Positions 46,574 through 54,429 of a DNA stretch of 64,000 nt are shown in pieces. The notes under the pieces were generated by a model, which did not search any database, was not told the DNA's origin, and saw only the letters and a list, made by a program, of their open reading frames with translations. The stretch spans positions 1,116,001 to 1,180,000 of the forward strand of contig NZ_JAQZZL010000001.1 in NCBI RefSeq assembly GCF_028745505.1, given 5' to 3'. This stretch comes from Lentisphaera marina. Lineage in GTDB: Bacteria; Verrucomicrobiota; Lentisphaeria; Lentisphaerales; Lentisphaeraceae. The translations under genes were made by a program, and so were the position numbers. Within the stretch, counting starts at the first letter, position 1. Every line of letters starts with the position of its first letter.

Positions 46574-47119
46574 TTAAATGTGTTTAGTAGGCCATAAATC
46601 ACGATCATTTCCAAATATTATTTGTTGTTGTGCTTTAAGTTCATCTTTGAATTGTTTTTCAGTTATTTTATTTCTTATAACTAAATTATGTAATTTTAAA
46701 TATTCTTGATGATAAAGCTTTTCTTTTTCTTTATGTTCTTGAGTATTTAATTTTTCATATAACTCTAATTCTTTTTCCATGAGTCGATCTAATTCTATGT
46801 TATATGAATCATATTCATCTTTACTAACTTTCGTTAGTTGACCAGCTATATCATTCATTTCTGGATCATGAATAACTAAATGATTTTCAGTTTTAAACTC
46901 TAGTGTAAACTCATCATACTCTGTTGTTATAATAAATTTTTTTAAATCTTTTTCTTGTTCGATTTTAAAATCAGATTGATAGTCAATTTCTTCTTCATCT
47001 GCTTTTATAATTAAACTACCTTTATCAAAATAAAATGATACCAATTCAAAATAGGGCTTTTTACAACTGCCTACTTTTTGTATCCAATAGCCGTTTAAAT
47101 TCTTTAATTCTTTATTCAT
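46574..47119 (-). CDS. Soluble protein with C-terminal coiled coil, unknown (cassette 21)
   Basis: This 181-residue protein has a beta-rich N-terminal half (LNGYWIQKVGSCKKPYFEL, then LIIKADEEEIDYQSDFKIE) like a small lipocalin-type strand series, and a helical C-terminal half rich in Glu and Lys (ELELYEKLNTQEHKEKEKLY). I chose the ATG at 47119; a TTG four codons upstream lies at the cassette border. No family is recognised. Confidence 0.75.
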   Translation of the reverse strand: MNKELKNLNGYWIQKVGSCKKPYFELVSFYFDKGSLIIKADEEEIDYQSDFKIEQEKDLKKFIITTEYDEFTLEFKTENHLVIHDPEMNDIAGQLTKVSKDEYDSYNIELDRLMEKELELYEKLNTQEHKEKEKLYHQEYLKLHNLVIRNKITEKQFKDELKAQQQIIFGNDRDLWPTKHI

Positions 47120-47129
47120 TTTTATGTTC

Positions 47130-47210
47130 AACTAACGATCTAAATGAGCTGTATTTTCTATTTGAAATTTGATTCAAAACGAAAATATCAGTTCGATTTT
47201 TTGGTTAGTT
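47130..47210 (-). repeat. attC 22 (class B, 81 bp)
   Basis: It has the class B core. Left heptamer is AACTAAC and right heptamer is GTTAGTT. Confidence 0.92.
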
Positions 47211-47377
47211 TTTGTCTTCTATTTCTTGTTTCTATATTTATAAAATTCTATCATTTGGGATAAATAATTCAGATCTGATTTTGTTCTAAAATCATCATAA
47301 TTCAGATAATTCTAACTTCGTGCATCTGCGATTTATTTGGGTTCTCATTTCTACAATTTGTTTTTAATTTTATTTCA
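47211..47377 (-). mobile_element. Non-coding cassette body, family N3 (cassette 22)
   Basis: These 167 bases share ATAAAATTCTATCATTTGGG-type and GTGCATCTGCGATTTATT segments with cassette 28. No gene is seen. Confidence 0.78.
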
Positions 47378-47441
47378 AACTAACGACCTAAATCACCTGT
47401 TTTCGAGGTACGAGAATATCAGGTGCATTTTCTGGTTCTGT
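47378..47441 (-). repeat. attC 23 (class D, 64 bp)
   Basis: It has the class D core. Left heptamer is AACTAAC and right heptamer is GTTCTGT. Confidence 0.92.
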
Positions 47442-47712
47442 ATTTTGTTATTTTTCATTTCTATAAAACTAATTCTATTTGCTGACTTCGCATTTACTCA
47501 GATTGTTTTGAGGAATGAATTGCGTTTATTTTTGATGAATTGCTGACTTCGCATCTAAACAGAGTAAAACTGCGTTGAGTATAATAGGTAGTTGACTTTG
47601 ATGAGATTGATTTACATTTCGTATTTTCTTGTAATGGTCGATCAATTATTGAGTCTTTGGAGATGTGCTTTTTTAGATTCGTTTTACTCAAAAATTATTT
47701 TTTATTATTCCT
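47442..47712 (-). mobile_element. Non-coding cassette body, family N1 (cassette 23)
   Basis: This 271-base N1 copy is joined to a class D attC. Like cassette 7 it keeps a 65-codon TTG-started frame, but most other copies do not. Confidence 0.8.
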
Positions 47713-47793
47713 ACAGAACGACTTAAATGAGCTGTATTTTCTATTTAAAATTTGATTCAAAACGAAAATATCAGTTCGATTTTTTGGTTAGAA
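47713..47793 (-). repeat. attC 24 (class B, 81 bp)
   Basis: It has the class B core. Left heptamer is ACAGAAC and right heptamer is GTTAGAA. Confidence 0.92.
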
Positions 47794-48017
47794 TTTGTCC
47801 ATTTTGATTGTTGATAAGTAGCCAAATCAGGGATAAAACAGATGATTCGATCAATTGCTGATTCCGCATTTACTTATTGTGCTTTGAGTGATGATTTGCG
47901 TTTAAGTTTGGTGAATTGTTGACTCTGCATTTAGTCAGCTTAATTCTGTGATTCCAAGAATAAAGTGATTTGCTTTGTCAGTAACAATTCGTTCTAGATT
48001 TATTATTCCAATTTTCA
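47794..48017 (-). mobile_element. Non-coding cassette body, family N2 (cassette 24)
   Basis: This 224-base N2 copy is almost identical to cassette 14, attC class included, so the two are recent duplicates. No gene is seen. Confidence 0.84.
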
Positions 48018-48081
48018 TTCTAACGACCTAAATTACCTGAATTCGAGGAACGAGAATTTCAGGTTCATTTTTTGGTTCTGC
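48018..48081 (-). repeat. attC 25 (class A, 64 bp)
   Basis: It has the class A core. Left heptamer is TTCTAAC and right heptamer is GTTCTGC, which matches GCAGAAC at the other end of the cassette. Confidence 0.9.
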
Positions 48082-48403
48082 TTTTTATTTCTTTCTTCCA
48101 TTCAGTTTTCATTTGATCGCTAAATCCACCTAAAAAAGGGTGACCAAAACAGAAATAAATTTCACCTTCTTCCATTTGATCATTAACGATTGTTGCTAAA
48201 AATATATTTTGATATCTGGAGATATGTGGTTTAAAAGGGTGGTCCCAAAATCCAATTGTTTTCCAATCAACTGTTTTATAACCATTTTCAAGTATCCATT
48301 CTTCCATTTGATCCCAATGTTTAGATGATTTCATCATAGACATGATTCCTGGTAAAGTCAGGACAATTAACATTGGTATGAAAATTAGTAATTGGATAAT
48401 CAT
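48065..48403 (-). CDS. Membrane-anchored small protein, unknown (cassette 25)
   Basis: This 112-residue protein has an N-terminal membrane helix (MIIQLLIFIPMLIVLTLPGI), then a soluble part (HWDQMEEWILENGYKTVDWK, then GEIYFCFGHPFLGGFSD). Its last few residues are read from inside the attC. No family is recognised. Confidence 0.75.
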   Translation of the reverse strand: MIIQLLIFIPMLIVLTLPGIMSMMKSSKHWDQMEEWILENGYKTVDWKTIGFWDHPFKPHISRYQNIFLATIVNDQMEEGEIYFCFGHPFLGGFSDQMKTEWKKEIKSRTKK

Positions 48404-48414
48404 ATTTTATTTAT

Positions 48415-48495
48415 GCAGAACGATTTAAATGAGCTGTATTTTCTATTTAAAATTTGATTCAAAACGAAAATATCAGTTCGATTTTTTGGTTAGAA
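48415..48495 (-). repeat. attC 26 (class B, 81 bp)
   Basis: It has the class B core. Left heptamer is GCAGAAC and right heptamer is GTTAGAA. Confidence 0.92.
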
Positions 48496-48719
48496 TTTGT
48501 CCATTTTGATTGTTGATAAGCAGCCAAATCAGGGATAAAACACATGATTCGATCAATTGCTGATTCCGCATTTACTTATTGTGTTTTGAGTTATGGTTTG
48601 CGTTTAAGTTTGGTGAATTGTTGCCTCTGCATTTAGTCAGCTTAATTCTTTGATTCTAAGAATAAAGTGATTTGCTTTGTCAGTAACAATTCGTTCTAGA
48701 GTTATTATTCCAATTTTCA
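48496..48719 (-). mobile_element. Non-coding cassette body, family N2 (cassette 26)
   Basis: This is a 224-base N2 copy, near identical to cassettes 14 and 24. No gene is seen. Confidence 0.84.
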
Positions 48720-48800
48720 TTCTAACGATCTAAATGAGCTGTATTTTCTATTTGAAATTTGATTCAAAACGAAAATATCAGTTCGATTTTTTGGTTCTGT
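48720..48800 (-). repeat. attC 27 (class B, 81 bp)
   Basis: It has the class B core. Left heptamer is TTCTAAC and right heptamer is GTTCTGT. Confidence 0.92.
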
Positions 48801-49071
48801 ATTTTGTTATTTTTCATTTCTATAAGACTAATTCAATTTGCTGACTTCGCATTTACTCAGATTGTTTTGAGGAATGAATTGCGTTTATATTTGGTGAATT
48901 GCTGAGTTCGCATCTACACAGATTAAGACTGCGTTTTGTAGAATAGGTAGTTCACTTTAATGAGATTTATTTATGTTTCGTATTTTCTTGTAATGATTGA
49001 TGAATTATTGAGTCTTTGGAGATTTGTTTTTTAAGATCCGTTTTACTCAAAAATTATTTTTTATTTTTCCT
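48801..49071 (-). mobile_element. Non-coding cassette body, family N1 (cassette 27)
   Basis: This is a 271-base N1 copy with a class B attC, as in cassette 7. Its frame is interrupted by a TGA. Confidence 0.82.
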
Positions 49072-49135
49072 ACAGAACGACCTAAATTACCTGAATTCGA
49101 GGAACGAGAATTTCAGGTTCATTTTTTGGTTAGTA
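49072..49135 (-). repeat. attC 28 (class A, 64 bp), proximal-most site
   Basis: It has the class A core. Left heptamer is ACAGAAC and right heptamer is GTTAGTA. Confidence 0.92.
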
Positions 49136-49293
49136 TTTCGTCTTTTTTTTGTTTTTTAATTTATAAAATCTGATCATTTGAGATAATTATTTCTGATTCA
49201 ATTTAGTTCTAAAATTATCTAAGTTCTGATCATTGTGAATGTGTGCATCTGCGATTCATGGGATAATCGTTTCTGACATTTAAATTTATTCTA
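49136..49293 (-). mobile_element. Non-coding cassette body, family N3 (cassette 28)
   Basis: These 158 bases are related to cassette 22, here with a class A attC. No gene is seen. This is the first cassette in reading order. Confidence 0.78.
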
Positions 49294-49316
49294 TACTAAC
49301 ATGGTATTAGTAGACT
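49294..49316 (-). other. Array boundary, candidate attI-like site
   Basis: The heptamer TACTAAC closes cassette 28 and matches its own GTTAGTA. It is followed by ATGGTATTAGTAG, so TACTAA and TTAGTA form an inverted pair around the crossover, as do the two simple integrase boxes of attI sites. No integrase gene lies beside it. Confidence 0.4.
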
Positions 49317-49551
49317 AAATATCGCTTGGGATATTTTTGTGGTTTTTGAGTGTGTGTGTTGTTAACATTGTCTGGTCTGGCTCCTTTGTTACATAGTGAT
49401 ATCTAAGTCAAGTATAATAATTGTAGTAATGATTGTAAATAGAGGCTTGTAACAAAGCGACATTTTAGCTGTGGAATTTTGTCGCTATTCCGGATTAGCT
49501 GGAATGAGGTTGGATAATTATATGAAATTCATAATTCAAATTTTAAATGAG

Positions 49552-49605
49552 TTTAGTCGAATAACCCCGGTTTCTCTGTAAGAGAACTGGAGGAAATCGA
49601 CTAAA
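49552..49605. other. Compound hairpin next to the array
   Basis: The outer arms TTTAGTCGA and TCGACTAAA enclose an inner stem CCGGTTTCTC / GAGAACTGG with loop TGTAA. A degenerate copy of the left part (GTCGAATAATCCGG) follows at about 49612. Confidence 0.55.
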
Positions 49606-49834
49606 ATGGGTCGAATAATCCGGAGTTTACTGATGGACATTATAATGTGTCGTCTAAATACAAAGGCAAAAATACCATTTTTATACTAAAAAATAAAAGC
49701 TGTTTTTTAAGTGCCCTTTAGCTAGGCAGGCTCCGCATCAAAAGTGGAAAAAGCACTTTTGTAAAAATAGTGGGGACTGTTTTGTGTGAGTGACTCCTAC
49801 CTCCAAGTAAATATCAATACTTTAATAGAGCAGG

Positions 49835-49855
49835 GCTTTGCGTACTCCGCAAAGC
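49835..49855. other. GC-rich hairpin
   Basis: The arms GCTTTGCG and CGCAAAGC flank a 5-base loop. No T tract follows. Confidence 0.5.
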
Positions 49856-50032
49856 TTAGGCGAGAAGGTCGCTATAAATTAAATTGAATTTGTAAGCTAT
49901 TTTTATGAATAAGTACTTTAGTACGGCAACTTGGCACCACGATGTGAGGATGTTTCGTTCGGAAGTGGTGGAGGTGTTTAAGAGCGGTTTGCGGCTGCCA
50001 CCGTGGGTGAATGGGGTAGATGAACTTATATA

Positions 50033-50190
50033 GGCAGTCTAGGTACTCTGTCCCCTTCCCAGTGAGGCTTGCCAGCCATCGACGGGCGAATGGTGAGAAG
50101 TGAATTTTAAATTTTGAATGATTAGGGACTTAGGGACTAGAGATTGTTTCTCGAACTCTACGGCTCTGTGACTCTGCGTGAGATTTTGTT
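50033..50190. repeat. Intergenic direct repeat, copy 1
   Basis: It shares with copy 2 the segments CTCTGTCCCCTTCCCAG, GAGGCTTGCCAGCCATCGAC, GGGCGAATGGTGAGAAGTGA and CTCTGCGTGAG. The copies are about 305 bases apart. Confidence 0.8.
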
Positions 50191-50337
50191 CAGAATGTAG
50201 AATGTGCTTACGAGTGGGTTTCGGTTCCGGCGGTTGGTAGGGATTATGAGATGAGGGAGCGCTGCCCTCATGCACCCCGCGAGGAATTGCCATTCCTCGA
50301 CCAGGCGGTAGAAGGCGTAGGGATAAGTTAAATTTAT

Positions 50338-50502
50338 GTAGGCAGTTTGGGGACTCTGTCCCCTTCCCAGCGAGGCTTGCCAGCCATCGACGGGCGAATG
50401 GTGAGAAGTGAATTTTTAATTCTTAATTTTAAATTTTGAATGATTAAAGAGCTGAAGACCTAGAGTTTTTTTACTCAGCGTCTTTGTGGCTCTGCGTGAG
50501 GT
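50338..50502. repeat. Intergenic direct repeat, copy 2
   Basis: It is the second copy of the repeat at 50033, with a small insertion of ATTCTTAATTTTAA after GTGAGAAGTGAATTTTT. It may be a genome-wide intergenic repeat. Confidence 0.8.
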
Positions 50503-50524
50503 TTATTGAAAAGAAAAGTATGAA

Positions 50525-50541
50525 GCAGGCGAGACGCCTGC
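50525..50541. repeat. GCAGGCG palindrome
   Basis: The arms GCAGGCG and CGCCTGC with loop AGA resemble short REP-like intergenic palindromes. A single copy is seen here. Confidence 0.5.
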
Positions 50542-50602
50542 GCTCCCATGGGGAGTGTTCGTCACCGCGGACGGATGGGGAGATGAGTGGTGTATTTATA
50601 AA

Positions 50603-50644
50603 AAAGCCCTAGGTCAGTGTGGTGTTACTGAGCTAGGGCTTTGA
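50603..50644 (-). terminator. Terminator of the dtd/TPR operon
   Basis: The stem AAAAGCCCTAG / CTAGGGCTTT with intervening sequence lies just after the TPR gene stop; AAAA on the plus strand gives a T tract for minus-strand transcription. Confidence 0.75.
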
Positions 50645-50665
50645 GTGTATGGTCTTTAGCCTGGT

Positions 50666-52693
50666 TTAGGCGAAGAGGCCTTTGATGCCTTCCATCCAGT
50701 TGATATAAGGTGCTGGAGCTTGGTCTTTGGGGATTTGCTTGACGATTTCTTCGAGCTGATCCAAGCGATTGAAGATGGGGAGGATCACTGGGGCGGCTTG
50801 GTGAAAAGCGGTGCCTTGTGGAGCGGCTTGTGCGAGTGCAAAGGCACGCGGGGCTTGTTCCATAAAGGCGTTACCAGCTAGGTAGCGGTCATAAGCTAAG
50901 GAGGCGAAGTAGAAGATCTTCGGCATTTCTGCAGGACCAGAGTTGACTGCAAAAGCATAGAGTGATTCAAGCAGTTCGCGACGATTGAAAAGGGCCTCTA
51001 CAGGGAGGATACCTTTCCAGGTTAGGAAGTAGGCGAGCTGATGTCCAAGTGCTTGGATGTAGCCCTGGATGAGTGGAGCTTGAATATCTTTAGGGAAGAT
51101 AGCTTCATCATCATTGCCAGTAACTTCTACATAGAGGCGATTAAAGGCTCTGGTCACGACCAAATGTAAGTCTTTTGCGGGAGCCTTTTCCGAGATGGTC
51201 TTAACGACATTGCCATCTAAATCATTGAGGTAAAGATTGAGTTCTGCTACTTTATCTACGCCCTCAAATTTGATGCCACCAGTGACTAAGTAATCGGGAG
51301 TGATTTCGTCTAGGTTAGCAATCTTTTTCTTTTGTTCTTGGGGCCAGTCACCTCTTCTCATGACAGGGCCTTGATCTTTCATGACGGGGATGAAAGTCGC
51401 AGTACGGATGTCGAGACGTGAAGTGACGGCTTCTTTGAAGAAAAGTGGCACTGCAGTACAGAGGCCAGCAACGACGTTTTGCAGTTCTTGAGGAAGTTTG
51501 ATGGCGGGGTCATTCTCGATATGTAAAGCGGAAAAATAAATGCGCTTGGCTTCTTCGTTTTTAGCGGGTTCAAGCCAATAGGGTTCGCCGAGGGGGTAGA
51601 ACCATAAGGGCATGCTGATTTTCATAAACTCAACTTCGGGTGAACTTGCTTGAGCTTTTTCTGCGTGTGCTTTAGCAAAAGCTTGACGATCGATATTGGC
51701 GAGTTGAGCGGAGAGTTTGAGGATGTGCTGACGAATATTAGCTTGGTCAAATAGTGCAATGCGGTGCAAGAGATCTTTAGCGACATCGATCTGACCTTCG
51801 ACAATTAATGACTGCACAAAGTTGAGGCCGGGGATGGGGCCTTGAACATCGGGGTTATAGCGAGGCATGAAAATGCTAATGAGTTCTTTGGTCATTTTCT
51901 TGTTGCCTAAATCGCCAGTAGCAGTGGCTAAAACTTGACCATTATTCTCTGATTTATCGAGTGCTTTTTCAAAGTAACTTATGGCTTCGTTAGTTTTGTC
52001 AGCTTTCATGAGGCGCTGCCCCAAAATCAACTGTGGGAACCAACTGTCATCGTAGCCCGCTAGGCGTTCGAGTTCTTTGTCAATCGCTTCTTCGCCATCT
52101 TTTTGTTTGATGAGATCAAGGTGCCAAGCCATGGCTTGTTCTTGGTTTGGATTGAGGTTGATACTTTTGTCGAGAAGACTTGCGGCGGCTTCTTTGTCTT
52201 CTGCCATGAGCTGAATGCGTGCTAGAGCCGTGAGCGCATCAGGGGAGTGCTCGTCTTCTTTAATGTAGTTTTCAAGAGTATTGACGGCAGTTTTGTAGTC
52301 GCCATTGAGGCTGAGAGTTGTGGCGTATACAACGGCACCGCGTTCAGGATTAGTATCTGTTTTTGAAAGGTGTTCGGCAGCTTCTAGGACTTCACTAAAA
52401 CAGGCGGCATCAATGCCCATGCTAATGACTTGATAGAGTGCGCTAGGATTATCCCAAGCTTTCTTGATGGTGTCAGGCAGTGCGCTCTCAGCCCATTTTT
52501 CGCGATTGATTTCGATGCGACGTCCGAGTTTATCAAAAGTGGTAATGGTTTCGGGGATGTTGCTTTTAAGTTTATCAGCATTTTCAATTAATTTATCATT
52601 GAAGACGGGCTCAGGGATGAAATCGCTGGCTTCTGGGTTGGCGTTCACCGGGCTATCTTCCGGGCGACCGAACATTTTCTTTAAAAAGTCCAT
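50666..52693 (-). CDS. Large TPR-repeat protein, unknown
   Basis: This 675-residue protein lacks a signal peptide. Residues about 85-330 contain TPR-type helical repeats (NGDYKTAVNTLENYIKEDEH; DKEAAASLLDKSINLNPNQ; TNEAISYFEKALDKSENNG). The C-terminal half is a different globular domain that I do not recognise. It starts 8 bases after dtd and is the last gene of the RdgC-like/dtd operon. Confidence 0.85.
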   Translation of the reverse strand: MDFLKKMFGRPEDSPVNANPEASDFIPEPVFNDKLIENADKLKSNIPETITTFDKLGRRIEINREKWAESALPDTIKKAWDNPSALYQVISMGIDAACFSEVLEAAEHLSKTDTNPERGAVVYATTLSLNGDYKTAVNTLENYIKEDEHSPDALTALARIQLMAEDKEAAASLLDKSINLNPNQEQAMAWHLDLIKQKDGEEAIDKELERLAGYDDSWFPQLILGQRLMKADKTNEAISYFEKALDKSENNGQVLATATGDLGNKKMTKELISIFMPRYNPDVQGPIPGLNFVQSLIVEGQIDVAKDLLHRIALFDQANIRQHILKLSAQLANIDRQAFAKAHAEKAQASSPEVEFMKISMPLWFYPLGEPYWLEPAKNEEAKRIYFSALHIENDPAIKLPQELQNVVAGLCTAVPLFFKEAVTSRLDIRTATFIPVMKDQGPVMRRGDWPQEQKKKIANLDEITPDYLVTGGIKFEGVDKVAELNLYLNDLDGNVVKTISEKAPAKDLHLVVTRAFNRLYVEVTGNDDEAIFPKDIQAPLIQGYIQALGHQLAYFLTWKGILPVEALFNRRELLESLYAFAVNSGPAEMPKIFYFASLAYDRYLAGNAFMEQAPRAFALAQAAPQGTAFHQAAPVILPIFNRLDQLEEIVKQIPKDQAPAPYINWMEGIKGLFA

Positions 52694-52701
52694 GTTGTTT
52701 C

Positions 52702-53157
52702 CTATTTGAGTTGTGCGCTGTCCAATTGCATGGTGACAGGGCCGTTATTATTGATTGTTACTTGCATGTTTGCGCCGAAGCGACCTGAGGAGACTTTGCT
52801 GACTTGCGGGTCATTTCTGAAGATCGTTAAGAAGTCTTCGTAGAGTTCATTGGCACGTTCGGGCTTAGCTGCTTGAGTGAAGCTGGGGCGGCGTCCCTTT
52901 TTGTATTCAGCGCAGAGGGTGAACTGAGAAATGATGAGGATTTCGCCTTTTATATCGCGGAGGGATAAATCGAACTTGCCGTCTTCGTTGGAGAAGATGC
53001 GCAAGTCGCCAAGTTTTTTGGCAAGGATTTGTCCATCATAAGTCTCGTCATTTTGTTCGACACCCAAGAGAACAAGGAGTCCTTGCTCAATGCTGCCTAA
53101 GAGTTCGCCATCGCTTCTGACTGATGCTGAACTGACGCGCTGAATTAGTGCTTTCAT
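52702..53157 (-). CDS. dtd: D-aminoacyl-tRNA deacylase
   Basis: This 151-residue enzyme hydrolyses D-aminoacyl-tRNAs. Family motifs are MKALIQRVSSASV at the start, SQFTLCAEYKKGRRPSF (the SQFTL active-site segment) and VTINNNGPVTMQLD (GPVT) at the end. The start follows the RdgC-like stop directly. Confidence 0.96.
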   Translation of the reverse strand: MKALIQRVSSASVRSDGELLGSIEQGLLVLLGVEQNDETYDGQILAKKLGDLRIFSNEDGKFDLSLRDIKGEILIISQFTLCAEYKKGRRPSFTQAAKPERANELYEDFLTIFRNDPQVSKVSSGRFGANMQVTINNNGPVTMQLDSAQLK

Positions 53158-54276
53158 TTAGTTGACGTCAAAGACCTCGGTTCTAATGACATTGGACTCA
53201 CGTTCGCTGAGCCAAGCACGCATTTTTTTTATGTTCTCAGTTCTTTGATCACCCGTGAAGCGATTTAGGAATTCTTTAAAGAGAGAGAAGAAGGCTTCTT
53301 GGAAAACAAATAATGACTCGAGTCTTTCGATGAAGCGCGCTTTGTATTGGAATTCTGTACCATCAGGAAGTTTCATGCTCTTGAAGCAAAAGAAATCTGC
53401 ATCGAGGGTGAAAGTCCAGGTGTCGTCGCCGCGAGCAATAGCAATTTTAGCCGTTTTAAGTTTCTTGCCATCTTTGAGGGCAGAGTCGGCTTCTGGGCTG
53501 AGGGTAGGGATGCCTTTCTTGACAACTGATTCACGAGCACCATTGAGTTCTGTGATGAAATTAAGGGGGCCATCTACTGAGAAGGCAAATACGCCGAGGT
53601 CTGGTACGGTGAATTCGGCATCTTCGTATTCGCTGAGGTACCAAAGCCAAGTGAGGAAATCTCTTCCAGGCCAAGTTTCACCAGCTTCTTCTTGGCTATC
53701 GGTAAGTTTGATGGAGTCATAGGAAGAGGCGAGTGAGCCCAGTTGCTCGGACATGTAAGTCTGTGGAGTGAGGGGAATGGGGCTTAGACCAGTACTCTCT
53801 ACGAGTAGTGCCAAGGCAGAGTCAGCACTTTTTGCTGATGAAGTGGCTACGTAGAGGAGTTTATTAGTGGGGTCAATGACGAGGGGGAAACCCTTGATTG
53901 TGGGTTGAGTTTCCGCCAAGAGTTCATCGATAATATTCTCTTTGATTTCTTTTTTACGCTTGCGGTTGATGCCACTTAAGTTTTCTTCTTGCATGGTTTG
54001 GAATTCAACTTGTGCACACTTGGCCTTGAGAATAGGGGCCGCTACTTTGAGTTCAGATGAACGGAAATGAACTTGAACATAATCTTCGATCATGCAAGTT
54101 TCTTCAGTGAAAATACGCTCGAGAAGGTGACGAGCAGTCCAGCCATTAGAGCTTTCGTCTTTTACTTGGTTGAGGGGGAGTGCGGCACTTTCTTCGAAGA
54201 GTTCGAGGATGTTTTCGGGGAGAGCTTCATCGAGTCTGTAAACACAGAATGAGAGGGGGCCATTATCAAAAGCCAT
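53158..54276 (-). CDS. RdgC-like recombination-associated protein
   Basis: This 372-residue protein resembles RdgC, a DNA-binding ring protein that restrains RecA. Similar segments are INRKRKKEIKENIIDELL, then GFPLVIDPTNKLLYVATSS with KSADSALALL, and the later FLTWLWYLSEY. The overall match to proteobacterial RdgC is distant. It is the first gene of the operon with dtd. Confidence 0.75.
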   Translation of the reverse strand: MAFDNGPLSFCVYRLDEALPENILELFEESAALPLNQVKDESSNGWTARHLLERIFTEETCMIEDYVQVHFRSSELKVAAPILKAKCAQVEFQTMQEENLSGINRKRKKEIKENIIDELLAETQPTIKGFPLVIDPTNKLLYVATSSAKSADSALALLVESTGLSPIPLTPQTYMSEQLGSLASSYDSIKLTDSQEEAGETWPGRDFLTWLWYLSEYEDAEFTVPDLGVFAFSVDGPLNFITELNGARESVVKKGIPTLSPEADSALKDGKKLKTAKIAIARGDDTWTFTLDADFFCFKSMKLPDGTEFQYKARFIERLESLFVFQEAFFSLFKEFLNRFTGDQRTENIKKMRAWLSERESNVIRTEVFDVN

Positions 54277-54429
54277 ATTGAGATCCTATAGTTGAATGTT
54301 TGAAAATTAATCCCGCTAAGGGACACTTTTTCAAGTAGAGTTCAAGCTCTATATCTCTTCTATAAGCTTTGATTATGGAAAGAATTTTGCCCCTGCTAGT
54401 ACATTCTAGTTAGGGCATTTTTTGGTAGA

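Larger units (their letters stand above)
37104..49300 (-). mobile_element. Integron-type cassette array, 28 cassettes, no integrase in window
   Basis: Twenty-eight attC-like sites divide this region into 28 units of about 170 to 750 bases, plus one enlarged by an IS. All cassette genes read on the minus strand with the attC at their 3' side, so the array reads from right (proximal) to left (distal). In every unit the heptamer next to the attC (for example GTTAGAC) is the exact reverse complement of the heptamer at the other end of the same unit (GTCTAAC). This is known for integron cassettes, which carry both halves when circular. No tyrosine recombinase gene is found in the whole window. Confidence 0.92.
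49317..50665. other. Non-coding region with hairpins and repeats
   Basis: No convincing gene is seen in these 1.3 kb. The region holds a compound hairpin at 49552-49605, a GCTTTGCG / CGCAAAGC hairpin at 49835-49855, a duplicated repeat at 50033 and 50338, and a GCAGGCG / CGCCTGC palindrome at 50525-50541. GC content is higher on the right part than in the cassettes. No remnant of a tyrosine recombinase was recognised. Confidence 0.7.

Noticed and set aside
37104..49300. Repeats read as a CRISPR array
   Set aside because: Spacing varies from about 170 to 750 bases, several repeat classes alternate, genes lie between them and no cas gene is present.
50039..50293. 84-codon minus-strand frame
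   Set aside because: It lies across the intergenic repeat and palindromic sequences, has low complexity and resembles no protein.
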